Positions 44,290 to 52,788 of a stretch of 64,000 bases of DNA are shown piece by piece. The DNA is taken from the NCBI RefSeq assembly GCF_000282515.1, contig NZ_AKJD01000043.1:62001-126000 (forward strand). The letters run 5' to 3'. The DNA comes from Pseudomonas sp. GM80. GTDB taxonomy: Bacteria; Pseudomonadota; Gammaproteobacteria; Pseudomonadales; Pseudomonadaceae. A model generated the notes under the pieces. The model worked only from the letters and a program-made list of their open reading frames with translations. It was not told the DNA's origin and did no database searches. Each line of letters starts with the position of its first letter. The stretch's first letter is position 1. Made by a program: the position numbers and the translations under genes.

Positions 44290-44754
44290 GTGTCTAATTC
44301 AGAGATAAGCAGCGATGAAGATTTCGCGCCGTTGAGTGAGTTTTTGTGTTTCTCGATCTACTCAGCCGGCCATGCGTTGACTCAGTTTTACCGGCCGATA
44401 TTGGAGGCTATTGGTCTGACGTACCCCCAGTACCTGCTCATGGTGGCGTTGTGGGCAAAGGATGATCAGATCATTAAAGATCTCGGCAGCGCGCTTTTCC
44501 TAGAGTCCAGCACGCTCACGCCGCTGGTGAAACGGCTTGAAGCCGCAGGATTTGTTTCGCGTAGACGTGATCAGCAAGATGAGCGTCAGGTACGGGTAAA
44601 ACTGACTGACGAGGGGAGAGCGTTGAAATCCCAAGCGCTGGAAGTGCCGAAATGTATTCAAGCGGCTGTAGGGTTAAGCAAAGACAGCGTGATGGAAATC
44701 CAAGCAGCCGTAGCAGGCATCCGCGATCAATTGGTCAAGATCAAAGAAGACTAG
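44290..44754 (+). CDS. ohrR: OhrR-like MarR-family regulator
   Basis: 154 residues starting at GTG. The sensing Cys is Cys20 in FLCFSIYSAG, and the sequence then matches OhrR closely: LTYPQYLLMVALW, LFLESSTLTPLVKRLEAAGFV and RRDQQDERQVRVKLT. OhrR represses peroxidase genes and is released when its Cys is oxidised by organic hydroperoxides. There is no ohr gene here; instead it is divergent from a secreted esterase-like gene with palindromes between. Whether it answers to hydroperoxides is inferred from the family. Confidence 0.86.
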   Translation: MSNSEISSDEDFAPLSEFLCFSIYSAGHALTQFYRPILEAIGLTYPQYLLMVALWAKDDQIIKDLGSALFLESSTLTPLVKRLEAAGFVSRRRDQQDERQVRVKLTDEGRALKSQALEVPKCIQAAVGLSKDSVMEIQAAVAGIRDQLVKIKED

Positions 44755-44833
44755 GCTGATGCCCTACAGTCCCCGAGAGTCGTTTTATGCGATGACCACG
44801 TTACGGTCTAGATGCAAAGAGGCGGTGGCAGCA

Positions 44834-45802
44834 TCAGCCACGTGGCGATGCATCACGGGGTGAGTGACCGAAGCAAGATTTATAGGCACGGCTGAACGCA
44901 GCATCTGACGCATAACCGACACGGTGTGCCACGTCGCTGACTCTCATTGAGCCACCACTCAGCATTTCTGCGGCTAGGTGAAGCCGCCAGCGGGTCAAGT
45001 AGTGAAGCGGGGCTTGGCCTACGGTCGCTGAAAATCGGTCCGCGAAGCTGGAGCGGGACATGGTGGCAATTGCCGCCAGTTCGGATACGGTCCAGGCCTT
45101 GTACGGAGCAGCGTGAATAGCTGCAAGGGCTTGCGCAATGCGAGTATCGCTCAGGCCTGTGATAAAACCCAATCTTCCTGGGGCGGTTGCGGACCAGGTT
45201 CTCAATGCACGAATGACCAGCAAATCTATCAGCCTCGACACCATCAGTTCGGCGCCAGGTTGAGTCTGACCCGACTCGTGAAGAAGAAAGTGGGAGATCG
45301 CTTGTAACCAAGCCGGTGTCCCACTCGGACCCGCGGGTACATGAATGAGAGACGGAAGTGCAGCAAGAATTGGCGGTAATTTCCCACCGTCAAAACGAAA
45401 CAACCCACCAATGTAGCGAGTCTCTCGATCAGCCTCTGCTACCTGCCTTGCCCGTGCTTCATCCATCTTGGACATTCGGTCTTCTGTTGCCGCAAAGGTA
45501 GCATTGTGAATGGTGTGCGCATGTCCGTGTGCGAGCAATACGAGATCACCTTCTTCGACATCGAGAGCGGGTTCGCTGGAACCCTCAATTTTTACCAATA
45601 GTTTTCCAGACTCGACAAAGTAGAAGCGTGATGCTCCTTCGACTACGTGTACTGGGGTGCTATCAAGCGCATTAGTGAAAATCGTTTCACCCTTGAGGCG
45701 CACGAGAGCGAGCACTTGAGAAAGGACGTCGACTTTCGGTGTCGATTCATGATGTCTGGAGTCCAGGGCAAGACTCGCGGTGTTCAGATCATTCTCACTC
45801 AT
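44834..45802 (-). CDS. AraC-family regulator with cupin sensor domain
   Basis: 322 residues. Cupin part with VEEGDLVLLAHGHAHTI, then two helix-turn-helix units (TVSELAAIATMSRSSFADRFSATVG and RVSDVAHRVGYASDAAFSRAYKSCFG). ATG 45802 is not behind a strong site; the frame opens at 45838. It is divergent from the exported hydrolase at 45850 with a spacer of only 47 bases, so the promoters overlap and the pair is probably coregulated. Confidence 0.88.
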   Translation of the reverse strand: MSENDLNTASLALDSRHHESTPKVDVLSQVLALVRLKGETIFTNALDSTPVHVVEGASRFYFVESGKLLVKIEGSSEPALDVEEGDLVLLAHGHAHTIHNATFAATEDRMSKMDEARARQVAEADRETRYIGGLFRFDGGKLPPILAALPSLIHVPAGPSGTPAWLQAISHFLLHESGQTQPGAELMVSRLIDLLVIRALRTWSATAPGRLGFITGLSDTRIAQALAAIHAAPYKAWTVSELAAIATMSRSSFADRFSATVGQAPLHYLTRWRLHLAAEMLSGGSMRVSDVAHRVGYASDAAFSRAYKSCFGHSPRDASPRG

Positions 45803-45849
45803 CAGGTTGGGTTCTATCGTGGGCGCACATTTTCTCAACCGAGTTCATT

Positions 45850-46644
45850 ATGAAAAAGTTAGCTGCTCTCTTAGCTTTATCCGGCGTTGCTGCCTTTGGC
45901 ACCGTACATGCCGATACCAAGCCTACCATCGCACTGGTTCATGGCGCATTTGAAAACGCGGGCATTTGGCAAGGCGTTGAAGCCGGCCTTAAAGCCGATG
46001 GTTACCAGGTTATCGTGCCAACGCTCCCGGGTCGCGAAGGTAATCCCGCTTCTCCTGACAAAGTTAGCTTGAGCCTGTACCGCGACACCGTATTGAGCGC
46101 AATCAGCGGCGTCAAAACGCCAGTCGTATTGGTCGGCCATAGCTTCGGCGGTATTGTCATCTCCGATGTGGCAGAGGCAAAACCAGCAAAAATTCGCGGT
46201 CTTGTTTACCTCGCTGCTTACCTGCCTAAAAACGGTGACTCTCTGTTGTCGCTGGCTACAAGCGATATCGATGCCAAAATCGGCCCTCATCTGAACGTCG
46301 ACAAAGTGCATGGGATGGCCAGCGTTGAGCAAAGCGCTCGTGCAGATCTGTTTGCAAACGATGGCCCTGAACAATTGCGCAAGGTCATACCTGGACTGAT
46401 TCTGGATGAGCCACTTGGCCCGCTCGCCACACCTGTGAGCTTGACCGAGAAAGCATTTGGATCAGTACCCAAGTTTTACGTCCATACAACCCGTGATCAG
46501 GTCGTTAGTCCGTGGCTGCAAGCAGGAATGATCAAATCGACCCCGGTCAAATCAGAAGTCACCCTAGACACCGGCCACACTCCTTTCCTCACTGATGTGA
46601 ACGGCGTTGTAAAAGCGATTGAGAAGGCCGCAAGCGCGAAGTAA
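45850..46644 (+). CDS. Secreted alpha/beta hydrolase, second paralogue
   Basis: 264 residues with a Sec signal (MKKLAALLALSGVAAFGTVHA), the nucleophile in GHSFGGIVIS, acid in TTRDQVVSP and His in DTGHTPFLT. It is a paralogue of the 43353 hydrolase. The ATG at 45850 fits the signal peptide. Preferred codons dominate. It is divergent from the AraC gene and ends in a terminator hairpin. Confidence 0.9.
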   Translation: MKKLAALLALSGVAAFGTVHADTKPTIALVHGAFENAGIWQGVEAGLKADGYQVIVPTLPGREGNPASPDKVSLSLYRDTVLSAISGVKTPVVLVGHSFGGIVISDVAEAKPAKIRGLVYLAAYLPKNGDSLLSLATSDIDAKIGPHLNVDKVHGMASVEQSARADLFANDGPEQLRKVIPGLILDEPLGPLATPVSLTEKAFGSVPKFYVHTTRDQVVSPWLQAGMIKSTPVKSEVTLDTGHTPFLTDVNGVVKAIEKAASAK

Positions 46645-46660
46645 GGCGCGATGGTCTTGA

Positions 46661-46690
46661 GCCCCCACGCTTAATAAAACGCGTGGGGGC
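46661..46690 (+). terminator. Hairpin behind the exported hydrolase gene
   Basis: GCCCCCACGC and GCGTGGGGGC, ten-base arms with a ten-base loop. There is no T-run, so it may be a transcript-end stem rather than a full terminator. Confidence 0.55.
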
Positions 46691-46780
46691 TGTCCACGAG
46701 GGCATGATCAATACTCCCCCAAACCAGTGGTCTGATGCGAGTAATCGTAGCTAGACCGACATGAGATGATTGTGTATAAC

Positions 46781-46804
46781 TGCATATACATCGTTGTATG
46801 TGCA
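46781..46804. promoter_or_regulatory. Inverted repeat upstream of the DHA2 exporter
   Basis: TGCATATACA, TCGT, TGTATGTGCA: ten-base arms with one mismatch. It is about 150 bases upstream of the MFS start. The MarR gene directly behind the exporter is the candidate binder. Confidence 0.45.
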
Positions 46805-46951
46805 TCGACTGCCATGGGCTGCGTGAATTGGAGTTGAGTTAATCAATGCCGACATGCGCGTTCTCAACCTTTTCGATAGCAATGCGACCTCATTTCAAAT
46901 GGCACGACCTTGCGTCGTGCCGTTTTTATTCATTGAGAGCAGGGCACTATC

Positions 46952-48514
46952 GTGAACGACGCCTCAGCGGCACCGAATAATCAAAGGGTGATCTTGATCG
47001 TCATCGCTTTGGTGTCTTCCCTCGTTATGCTCGACTCAAACGTGGTCGCGGTAGCGCTTCCTACGATCGCCAGCTCATTGAATGCCGACTTTGCGGACGT
47101 CCAGTGGGTCATCACAGCCTACGTACTTCCATTTGCCGCGCTGTTGCTCGCCGCTGGCTCTTTCGGCGACAAAGTCGGCCGGCGCTTCTCGGCAATTTTA
47201 GGAATGATTATTTTCGGGCTCGCATCGCTTTCTTGCGGCCTGGCCATCTCTCCATTGATGCTCAATATTTCTAGAGCAGTCCAAGGGGTAGGTGCAGCTT
47301 TACTGCTCACCGCGTCCCTCGCGGTCATCAATCACACTTTTCAAGGCGCAGAACGTGCAAAAGCTTACGCCTTTTGGGGGGCGAGCTTGGGAGTGGCCAT
47401 AACCTGCGGTCCTATAATCGGCGGCGTAATTTCGAGTGCCTTTGGTTGGACCTGGGCGTTTCTTATAAATGTTCCGATCTGCACCATCTTGGTTGTCGCC
47501 ACCATCAAAGTAATCCCCGAGTCCCGTGATCCTGATGCAAAAGGGCTGGACTACCTTGGTATTCTTACCTTCAGCAGCGGTCTTTTTTTACTGACTTGGG
47601 CGGTGATTGATGGCAATGCACTAGGCTGGATGGCGCCGGCAGTGGTTTGGCGGGTGCTCGGTGGTGTAGTGCTTCTAACGCTCTTCGTTTTTGTAGAAAA
47701 GCGCCAAGCAGACCCGATGGTAGATTTCGAGATATTTAGATCGAGGAATTTTGGAGGAACGGCTTTCGCTATGGTGGGCTACGCAGCGGGCGCCCAGGTA
47801 ATGATCTTTTATCTGCCGCTATACCTGCAAAACGCTTTCGGTTTTTCTCCGGTAATTGCAGGCATCTCAATGCTCCCGTTTGCGTTACCAATGTTTTTGA
47901 TCCCTCGCCTTGGCGCAAGACTCACTTGGGCGCCGCGCTCGATCATTTCTTTGGGCCTATGCATCACTGCTGGCGGCAATATCGTCATGGCGCTTTTGTC
48001 TGGTGCCGATGCCTCGTATTACGAGTTCGCAGCGGCAATGATAATCGCGGGCACCGGTGCGGGGATCTTAAATGGTGAAACAGCCAAAGCCATGCAAGGT
48101 GCGCTTCCAGCGAATCGCTCCGGCGTTGCGTCAGGAATTGCTTCCACTACTCGCTTCACGGCGCTGCTTTTTGGGGTGGCGGCGCTCGGTGCAATTCTTG
48201 GAACGACAATGATTAAAAAATTTATGCCAATCGCCCAAACCATTGGGCTGGCCCCCAGCGATGCAGTTGAAATTGCCAAGCGGTTCTCAGCTGGAGATGC
48301 AGCGCTGGTCCTTTCGAAATTGCCTCTCGATTTACAGAAAAGCGTTGCAGCATCGCTGCGCACTGCTTTCGAAGCAGGATTCGGAGGTGCAACCTGGACG
48401 GCAGCAGGCGTCGCAATTGTCTCTTTGGTAATGACTCAATTATTGATGTCAAAATCAAATCCGCAGCTCCCGAGTAAACAGGAGTCGGAAGCTTCATTCG
48501 TCGCGGGTGAGTAG
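46952..48514 (+). CDS. MFS drug exporter, DHA2 (EmrB/QacA) family
   Basis: 520 residues with about 14 membrane segments, GTG start. Family signs are the first helix with ALVSSLVMLDSNVVAVALPTI, motif A GSFGDKVGRRFSAI, and motif-C-like GPIIGGVISSAFGWTWAFLIN. It exports drugs or metabolites with the proton gradient. An inverted repeat lies upstream and a MarR gene follows 97 bases later, the common layout for such pumps. Confidence 0.93.
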   Translation: MNDASAAPNNQRVILIVIALVSSLVMLDSNVVAVALPTIASSLNADFADVQWVITAYVLPFAALLLAAGSFGDKVGRRFSAILGMIIFGLASLSCGLAISPLMLNISRAVQGVGAALLLTASLAVINHTFQGAERAKAYAFWGASLGVAITCGPIIGGVISSAFGWTWAFLINVPICTILVVATIKVIPESRDPDAKGLDYLGILTFSSGLFLLTWAVIDGNALGWMAPAVVWRVLGGVVLLTLFVFVEKRQADPMVDFEIFRSRNFGGTAFAMVGYAAGAQVMIFYLPLYLQNAFGFSPVIAGISMLPFALPMFLIPRLGARLTWAPRSIISLGLCITAGGNIVMALLSGADASYYEFAAAMIIAGTGAGILNGETAKAMQGALPANRSGVASGIASTTRFTALLFGVAALGAILGTTMIKKFMPIAQTIGLAPSDAVEIAKRFSAGDAALVLSKLPLDLQKSVAASLRTAFEAGFGGATWTAAGVAIVSLVMTQLLMSKSNPQLPSKQESEASFVAGE

Positions 48515-48611
48515 GAATTGGTGGAGCATCATTTCCAGTACGAAAATGATGAATGAACTGCTGAGTCAACGATGCTTCTGCATCGTGTAGATGAAATTCA
48601 TGGGATATAAA

Positions 48612-49043
48612 ATGGCAACCAAATGTTTATGCACCAGCGTACGTCAGTTAGCACGACGCATGACTGCAATTTACGAAGCGCACCTCGCACCCTATGGCGT
48701 GACATCGCCGCAGTTTTCGATGCTTCAGCGGATGCATCGATTAGGGCCGATCGCCAATATTGAGTTCGCAGTCGAGATGGGCATGGACCGAAGCACGTTG
48801 AGCAGGGGACTCAAGCCGCTAATAGCCGCTGGCTGGATTGAAACCGTGGACATGCCTGACGGGGTAGTTATCGACAAGCGATCTTTTGGGCTGCAACTAA
48901 CGGTAAGCGGGGTCCAGAAATACAAAGCTGCGTACGACGCTTGGTGTTCGGCTCAGGCGGAAACGCAGGTGAAGCTCGGCCCTGAATTGTCCTTTCAATT
49001 GCTATCGACCACCGCAGAAGTCTACGAAAGATTAGCGTCGTAA
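48612..49043 (+). CDS. MarR-family regulator
   Basis: 143 residues. The winged helix is FSMLQRMHRLGPIANIEFAVEMGMDRSTLSRGLKPLIAAGWI and the wing follows in GVVIDKRSFGLQLTVSG. ATG 48612 gives a normal length; the frame opens at 48591. It follows the exporter and probably represses it, with the inverted repeat at 46781-46804 as a candidate operator. Two Cys at the N-terminus (KCLCTS) might sense redox state. Confidence 0.88.
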   Translation: MATKCLCTSVRQLARRMTAIYEAHLAPYGVTSPQFSMLQRMHRLGPIANIEFAVEMGMDRSTLSRGLKPLIAAGWIETVDMPDGVVIDKRSFGLQLTVSGVQKYKAAYDAWCSAQAETQVKLGPELSFQLLSTTAEVYERLAS

Positions 49044-49186
49044 ACCCTTGTGACTGAGCTGTAGACATAGGATTGACTTGAGCTACAGGTACCATTCGCT
49101 AGCCGTTTGCGTTTATAGGAAGCGTCGACGGTCAGCATTCCCAAGCAGTCGCGGCAAATACGCGGCCATGTTCCTCGGAGAATTTC

Positions 49187-50632
49187 ATGTCTGACCCAAT
49201 CTTCTTCAAAAACTACATCGGTGGTGAGTGGGTAAGCGGCGCGAGCAATTCGATCAACGTCAATCCCTCAGACCTTTCCGACATCGTTGGCCATTATGCT
49301 GAGGCCGACGTGGCTCAGGTAAACGCCGCGATTGATGCTGCGCGAACTGCATTCCCGGCTTGGTCAATCTCAAGCATCCAAGCCCGTAGCGATTCTCTAG
49401 ATAAGGTTGGTACCGAAATTCTCGCTCGACGCGAGGAGCTAGGAACATTGCTGGCGCGTGAAGAGGGTAAAACGCTCCCTGACGCGATTGGTGAAGTGAC
49501 CAGGGCTGGTAACATCTTCAAATTCTTTGCGGGTGAATGCCTACGGTTGTCGGGAGACTACATTCCTTCTGTCCGCCCGGGCGTCAACATCGAGGTTACG
49601 CGCGAGCCTCTCGGTGTGGTTGGGTTGATCACTCCTTGGAACTTTCCCATCGCTATTCCGGCATGGAAAACGGCCCCGGCTTTGGCTTACGGTAATTGCG
49701 TCGTGCTTAAACCCGCAGAATTGGTGCCGGGTTGCTCTTGGGCGATTGCTGAAATTATCTCTAGGGCTGGCTTTCCACCAGGTGTTTTCAACCTGGTGAT
49801 GGGAAGCGGTCGTGTTGTTGGTGACGTTTTGGTTAAAAGCCGAAAAGTCGACGGCATCAGTTTCACCGGCTCAGTGGGTGTGGGTCGCCAAATTGCTGTT
49901 GAGTGCATTGCGCGCCAGGCCAAGGTACAGCTGGAAATGGGTGGTAAGAACCCGCAGGTTATTCTCGACGATGCTGATCTCGCACAAGCAGTTGAGTTAT
50001 CTGTTCAGAGTGCGTTCTATTCGACTGGCCAACGCTGCACTGCATCGAGTCGTTTCATTGTGACGGCGGGAATTCATGATCGGTACGTAGCCGCCATGGC
50101 CGAGCGTATGCGCTCAATTCGAGTTGGTCATGCGTTGCAATCGGGTATCGACATCGGTCCAGTTGTGTCCAAAGCACAATTGGATCAGGACATCAGTTAC
50201 GTGAATATTGCCCAAGAGGAGGGCGCGCGACTGGTCACCGGCGGTGAGCTAGTCACCTGCGACACCGAAGGTTACTTCCTTGCCCCGACATTGTTCTCAG
50301 ACAGCACTGCCGAGATGCGAATTAGCAAGGAAGAAGTATTCGGCCCAGTGGCGAACATCGTTCGTGTAGCCGATTACGAAGCTGCGCTGCACATGGCCAA
50401 TGACACCGAGTTCGGTCTGTCAGCTGGTATCGCGACTACATCACTGAAGTACGCCAATCACTTCAAGCGCCACTCGCAAGCGGGCATGGTGATGGTCAAC
50501 CTGGCCACCGCCGGCGTTGATTATCACGTTCCCTTTGGTGGCCGCAAAGGCTCGTCCTATGGGTCTCGTGAGCAGGGTCGATACGCGCAAGAGTTTTACA
50601 CCGTTGTGAAAACTAGCTACATCGGATCTTAA
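49187..50632 (+). CDS. NAD(P)-dependent aldehyde dehydrogenase (alpha-ketoglutarate semialdehyde type)
   Basis: 481 residues. Signature segments: PWNFPIAIPAWK, FTGSVGVGRQIA, LEMGGKNPQVI with the catalytic Glu, and STGQRCTASSR with the catalytic Cys. Similarity of the PSVRPGVNIEVTREPLG and AGVDYHVPFGGRKGSSYG segments is to alpha-ketoglutarate semialdehyde dehydrogenases in pentose or hydroxyproline catabolism, but a role in general aldehyde detoxification fits this context equally. CGGAGAA precedes the start. A short terminator follows. Confidence 0.9.
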   Translation: MSDPIFFKNYIGGEWVSGASNSINVNPSDLSDIVGHYAEADVAQVNAAIDAARTAFPAWSISSIQARSDSLDKVGTEILARREELGTLLAREEGKTLPDAIGEVTRAGNIFKFFAGECLRLSGDYIPSVRPGVNIEVTREPLGVVGLITPWNFPIAIPAWKTAPALAYGNCVVLKPAELVPGCSWAIAEIISRAGFPPGVFNLVMGSGRVVGDVLVKSRKVDGISFTGSVGVGRQIAVECIARQAKVQLEMGGKNPQVILDDADLAQAVELSVQSAFYSTGQRCTASSRFIVTAGIHDRYVAAMAERMRSIRVGHALQSGIDIGPVVSKAQLDQDISYVNIAQEEGARLVTGGELVTCDTEGYFLAPTLFSDSTAEMRISKEEVFGPVANIVRVADYEAALHMANDTEFGLSAGIATTSLKYANHFKRHSQAGMVMVNLATAGVDYHVPFGGRKGSSYGSREQGRYAQEFYTVVKTSYIGS

Positions 50633-50645
50633 CGTTTGACTAAAA

Positions 50646-50664
50646 GGGCTCAGGTGAGCCCCTT
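50646..50664 (+). terminator. Short hairpin after the aldehyde dehydrogenase
   Basis: GGGCTCA, two bases, TGAGCCC, then CTT. Compact stem just behind the stop codon. Confidence 0.5.
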
Positions 50665-50689
50665 CAGTTCATTCTGGCAGCAGCTCGAT

Positions 50690-50959
50690 TTATGCGATCG
50701 ATGCTGCTGGCTGCTTGTATTTGAGGTGCAGGATCAGGCCAGCAGTTGCCAGAGTTACGAACGTGACAAGTGCACATCCCAGGATGTAGGGCAGCGCATG
50801 CGAAATTCCGATTTCCTGGGTGATGGAAAAGGTGGCTAGGATCAGATCCCAGTCCTTATCCGCCATCCGTTGCCAGCAGAACGGAAAGACGGCGAAAAGA
50901 GCATAGGTTTGAGGCGTCTGGTTCCTCAAAATTCTGAACAATTTCTTGATTTTATGCAT
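50690..50959 (-). CDS. Small membrane protein next to a ParS-type antitoxin
   Basis: 89 residues starting behind a strong GGAG site. The first third is basic (HKIKKLFRILRN); there is one clear membrane segment near residues 55-80 (LPYILGCALVTFVTLATAGLIL) and a short hydrophobic stretch near 18-30. No family recognised. It lies 114 bases after the antitoxin-like gene on the same strand, where RES-type toxins normally sit; a membrane-acting toxin is a possibility, not a conclusion. Confidence 0.6.
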   Translation of the reverse strand: MHKIKKLFRILRNQTPQTYALFAVFPFCWQRMADKDWDLILATFSITQEIGISHALPYILGCALVTFVTLATAGLILHLKYKQPAASIA

Positions 50960-51073
50960 TGCTTCACTCCGGTTTTAGGGGAGTTTTCAGCGTCCCATGA
51001 ATCAGATTGCCGCGCACTCCAAAACCATGTCACTTTTTTCAACTGTAATTTTTCCGGTGTTTTCGGCTAATGG

Positions 51074-51523
51074 TTAGGCGGTCACACCGTGCTCAATCCG
51101 CCATATGAAAGCTTCTACGAGATCGATACCAACGAAGGTCGAGAGTAGTTCAGCGGGAGTCTTGTGCCCTAAAGCCGCGGCGGGGCTAGTGAGCCATTCG
51201 CAAGTGGCCAAGCGGTTACCTTCAAAAAGCCCAAGTGCATTGTTTAGAGCAATCGCTTGCCGGTATAGGTAATCGCCGTCTGTTGGGTTCAGGAAGCCCG
51301 CCTTGTCCCAACGCAGACGCTTGGACGCTTTTATTTTCAGCAGCCTGCCAAGCGCTGCTGGAGACAGTCCCACTAGGAGACCCAGTTCATCGAAAAACGA
51401 CGAGGGTATTCCCTCGCGAATGAGCGTCGAAATAGTCAACCAATCGGAGCGAGCGTCGAGCATGCTCAGAAAAGCCGACGATAAGTATGGTATGTGCAAA
51501 CCTTCCTCAACCTGATCGATCAT
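51074..51523 (-). CDS. ParS/Xre/MbcA-type antitoxin (DUF2384)
   Basis: 149 residues. The N-terminal part is a Xre-like helix bundle (LGLLVGLSPAALGRLLKI) and the C-terminus is the toxin-binding domain (ALGLFEGNRLATCEWLTSPAAALGHKTPAELL), with the family ending RIEHGVTA. ParS antitoxins neutralise RES-domain NAD+-degrading toxins, which are usually encoded just downstream. No RES gene is present here, so this is an orphan or is paired with something else. It follows an XRE regulator gene by 46 bases and precedes a small membrane protein, suggesting one operon. Confidence 0.85.
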   Translation of the reverse strand: MIDQVEEGLHIPYLSSAFLSMLDARSDWLTISTLIREGIPSSFFDELGLLVGLSPAALGRLLKIKASKRLRWDKAGFLNPTDGDYLYRQAIALNNALGLFEGNRLATCEWLTSPAAALGHKTPAELLSTFVGIDLVEAFIWRIEHGVTA

Positions 51524-51569
51524 TCCCGCGTCCTGTGAGCAGTCTTCCTGTTGACTTACGTATCAAAAC

Positions 51570-51881
51570 CTACTTTTCCAAAGCCGAATCGTCTTCCTGA
51601 TCCGAATACTCCCAAGCTAGATCAGCTCGTATTTGGTCGAAAAGAGACTCAAGGTCTTGGTACGGCGATTCTTCCAAATAGCTTCCAATGATGAGGCTTG
51701 CTGGGTGAACGCTCATGACAGCGGCGAGATCCCCAACTTTATCAAGCGTAGGTGACCTCATCCCACGCTCAAGCTGACTCATATATCCCCGGCTGGTCAC
51801 CGTCACAAAATCTTCTTGAGTGAGCTTGCGCCGCTTTCGTAAATTTTTGAGCGCTTCCGCGAACGCGGCGTTCAGTTCCAT
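51570..51881 (-). CDS. XRE-family transcriptional regulator
   Basis: 103 residues from ATG 51881 (frame opens at 51935): helix-turn-helix KLTQEDFVTVTSRGYMSQLERGMRSPTLDKV, then an acidic tail. It is first in the minus operon and divergent from the unknown operon at 51973, with a large perfect inverted repeat between them, so it is the probable repressor of both directions. Confidence 0.87.
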   Translation of the reverse strand: MELNAAFAEALKNLRKRRKLTQEDFVTVTSRGYMSQLERGMRSPTLDKVGDLAAVMSVHPASLIIGSYLEESPYQDLESLFDQIRADLAWEYSDQEDDSALEK

Positions 51882-51914
51882 TTTCTCATCCCGCAAAAGG
51901 GATGATGAAGCATG

Positions 51915-51953
51915 AAATGAGCAGTATAATGCCACGCACTATACTGCTCATTT
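51915..51953. promoter_or_regulatory. Perfect 14-base inverted repeat at a divergent promoter
   Basis: AAATGAGCAGTATA, an 11-base spacer, TATACTGCTCATTT. TATAAT at 51925-51930 within the left side is a candidate -10 on the plus strand, so a bound protein would block transcription. Arms this long are rare for an XRE operator and could also form a stem in RNA. Confidence 0.75.
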
Positions 51954-51972
51954 TCACTTTTAGAGAAATTAT

Positions 51973-52398
51973 ATGTTCGAAACATATGAGGCCGCGAGGC
52001 TACCGATGCTGCCGTCTTTCGGGCAGAACACCGCACGCTGGGCATTTGTAGCTCAGTCCGCAAACCGGGAATGGTTTTATGTGACGCACGAATATTTCCA
52101 GGATGGAGATCCCGATCACGTGTGCGCACAGCAGTTTCTGATCCCGGATGTTCTTGGCCTGATGACCCTGGTGCAGTCGGATTCGGAAAGCGCTTATGTG
52201 AGTGCGGTCCAGCTCGTATCGCCGGGATGGTTGAACGGTACGGATGAGTGGCGGATGGAGCCGCTCAAGAGGCTGCTGGCAAGTGCAGGAGAGGACGGCA
52301 GCAAATACGTCTACGAGGTCGTGAGTGGCAGCGTTTATCCCGTTTCTCTAGGGAGCGCATCCCAAGCCGGTGGAAAAATCATCTGGCCAATCCAATAG
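51973..52398 (+). CDS. Hypothetical protein, first gene of an unknown operon
   Basis: 141 residues without signal peptide or membrane segment; mixed beta-rich sequence with several aromatic residues. I recognise no domain. It is divergent from the XRE gene across the large inverted repeat and followed 12 bases later by the next gene, so it is operon-leading. Confidence 0.7.
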   Translation: MFETYEAARLPMLPSFGQNTARWAFVAQSANREWFYVTHEYFQDGDPDHVCAQQFLIPDVLGLMTLVQSDSESAYVSAVQLVSPGWLNGTDEWRMEPLKRLLASAGEDGSKYVYEVVSGSVYPVSLGSASQAGGKIIWPIQ

Positions 52399-52410
52399 GG
52401 GGTATTTCAA

Positions 52411-52785
52411 GTGAGTCCAGCTCTAGAGCATTTGCTTTGCAAGCCCAACCTCTCTCTCTTTCCGAACGCTACGATTGTCGACGATCACTTCTTTTGGGGC
52501 TTTGAGTGTGGGGACGGCTGGTTCGATATCCTCAATCACGCCTTCGCGCTCGTGTCTGCCAGGACGGATATCAGCCCAGGATGCGGTGAGGTCACAGTGG
52601 AGGAAGTAAAAGAAAAATTCGGCGGTTTGCGGATTTATTACCGAGGCGGCGACGATTTTGTAGAAGGTGTTTTCAATCTTGCGGAATCAGCGTCGGTCCA
52701 TATCTGCGCTATCTGCGGTAACCGGGCTCCCAACCGACGCATGCATTACCACCATCCGAGATGTGAGATTCACTATGGGTCGTAA
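52411..52785 (+). CDS. Hypothetical protein with C-terminal Cys pairs
   Basis: 124 residues starting at GTG behind GGGGG. It has the stretch VTVEEVKEKFGGLRIYYRGG, seen in a widespread family of phage- and island-borne hypothetical proteins, followed by a Cys-rich tail (HICAICGNR, then HHPRCEIH) that could bind zinc. Function unknown; may be an immunity or accessory protein. It is the middle gene of the operon. Confidence 0.7.
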   Translation: MSPALEHLLCKPNLSLFPNATIVDDHFFWGFECGDGWFDILNHAFALVSARTDISPGCGEVTVEEVKEKFGGLRIYYRGGDDFVEGVFNLAESASVHICAICGNRAPNRRMHYHHPRCEIHYGS

Positions 52786-52788
52786 CCA

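Noticed and set aside
50636..51070. Forward frames opposite the small membrane protein
   Set aside because: The minus-strand gene has a clear GGAG site and a membrane segment; the forward frames have neither.
50690..51523. Classical RES-Xre (ParT-ParS) toxin-antitoxin pair
   Set aside because: The antitoxin is clear, but no RES-domain frame was found on either strand near it.
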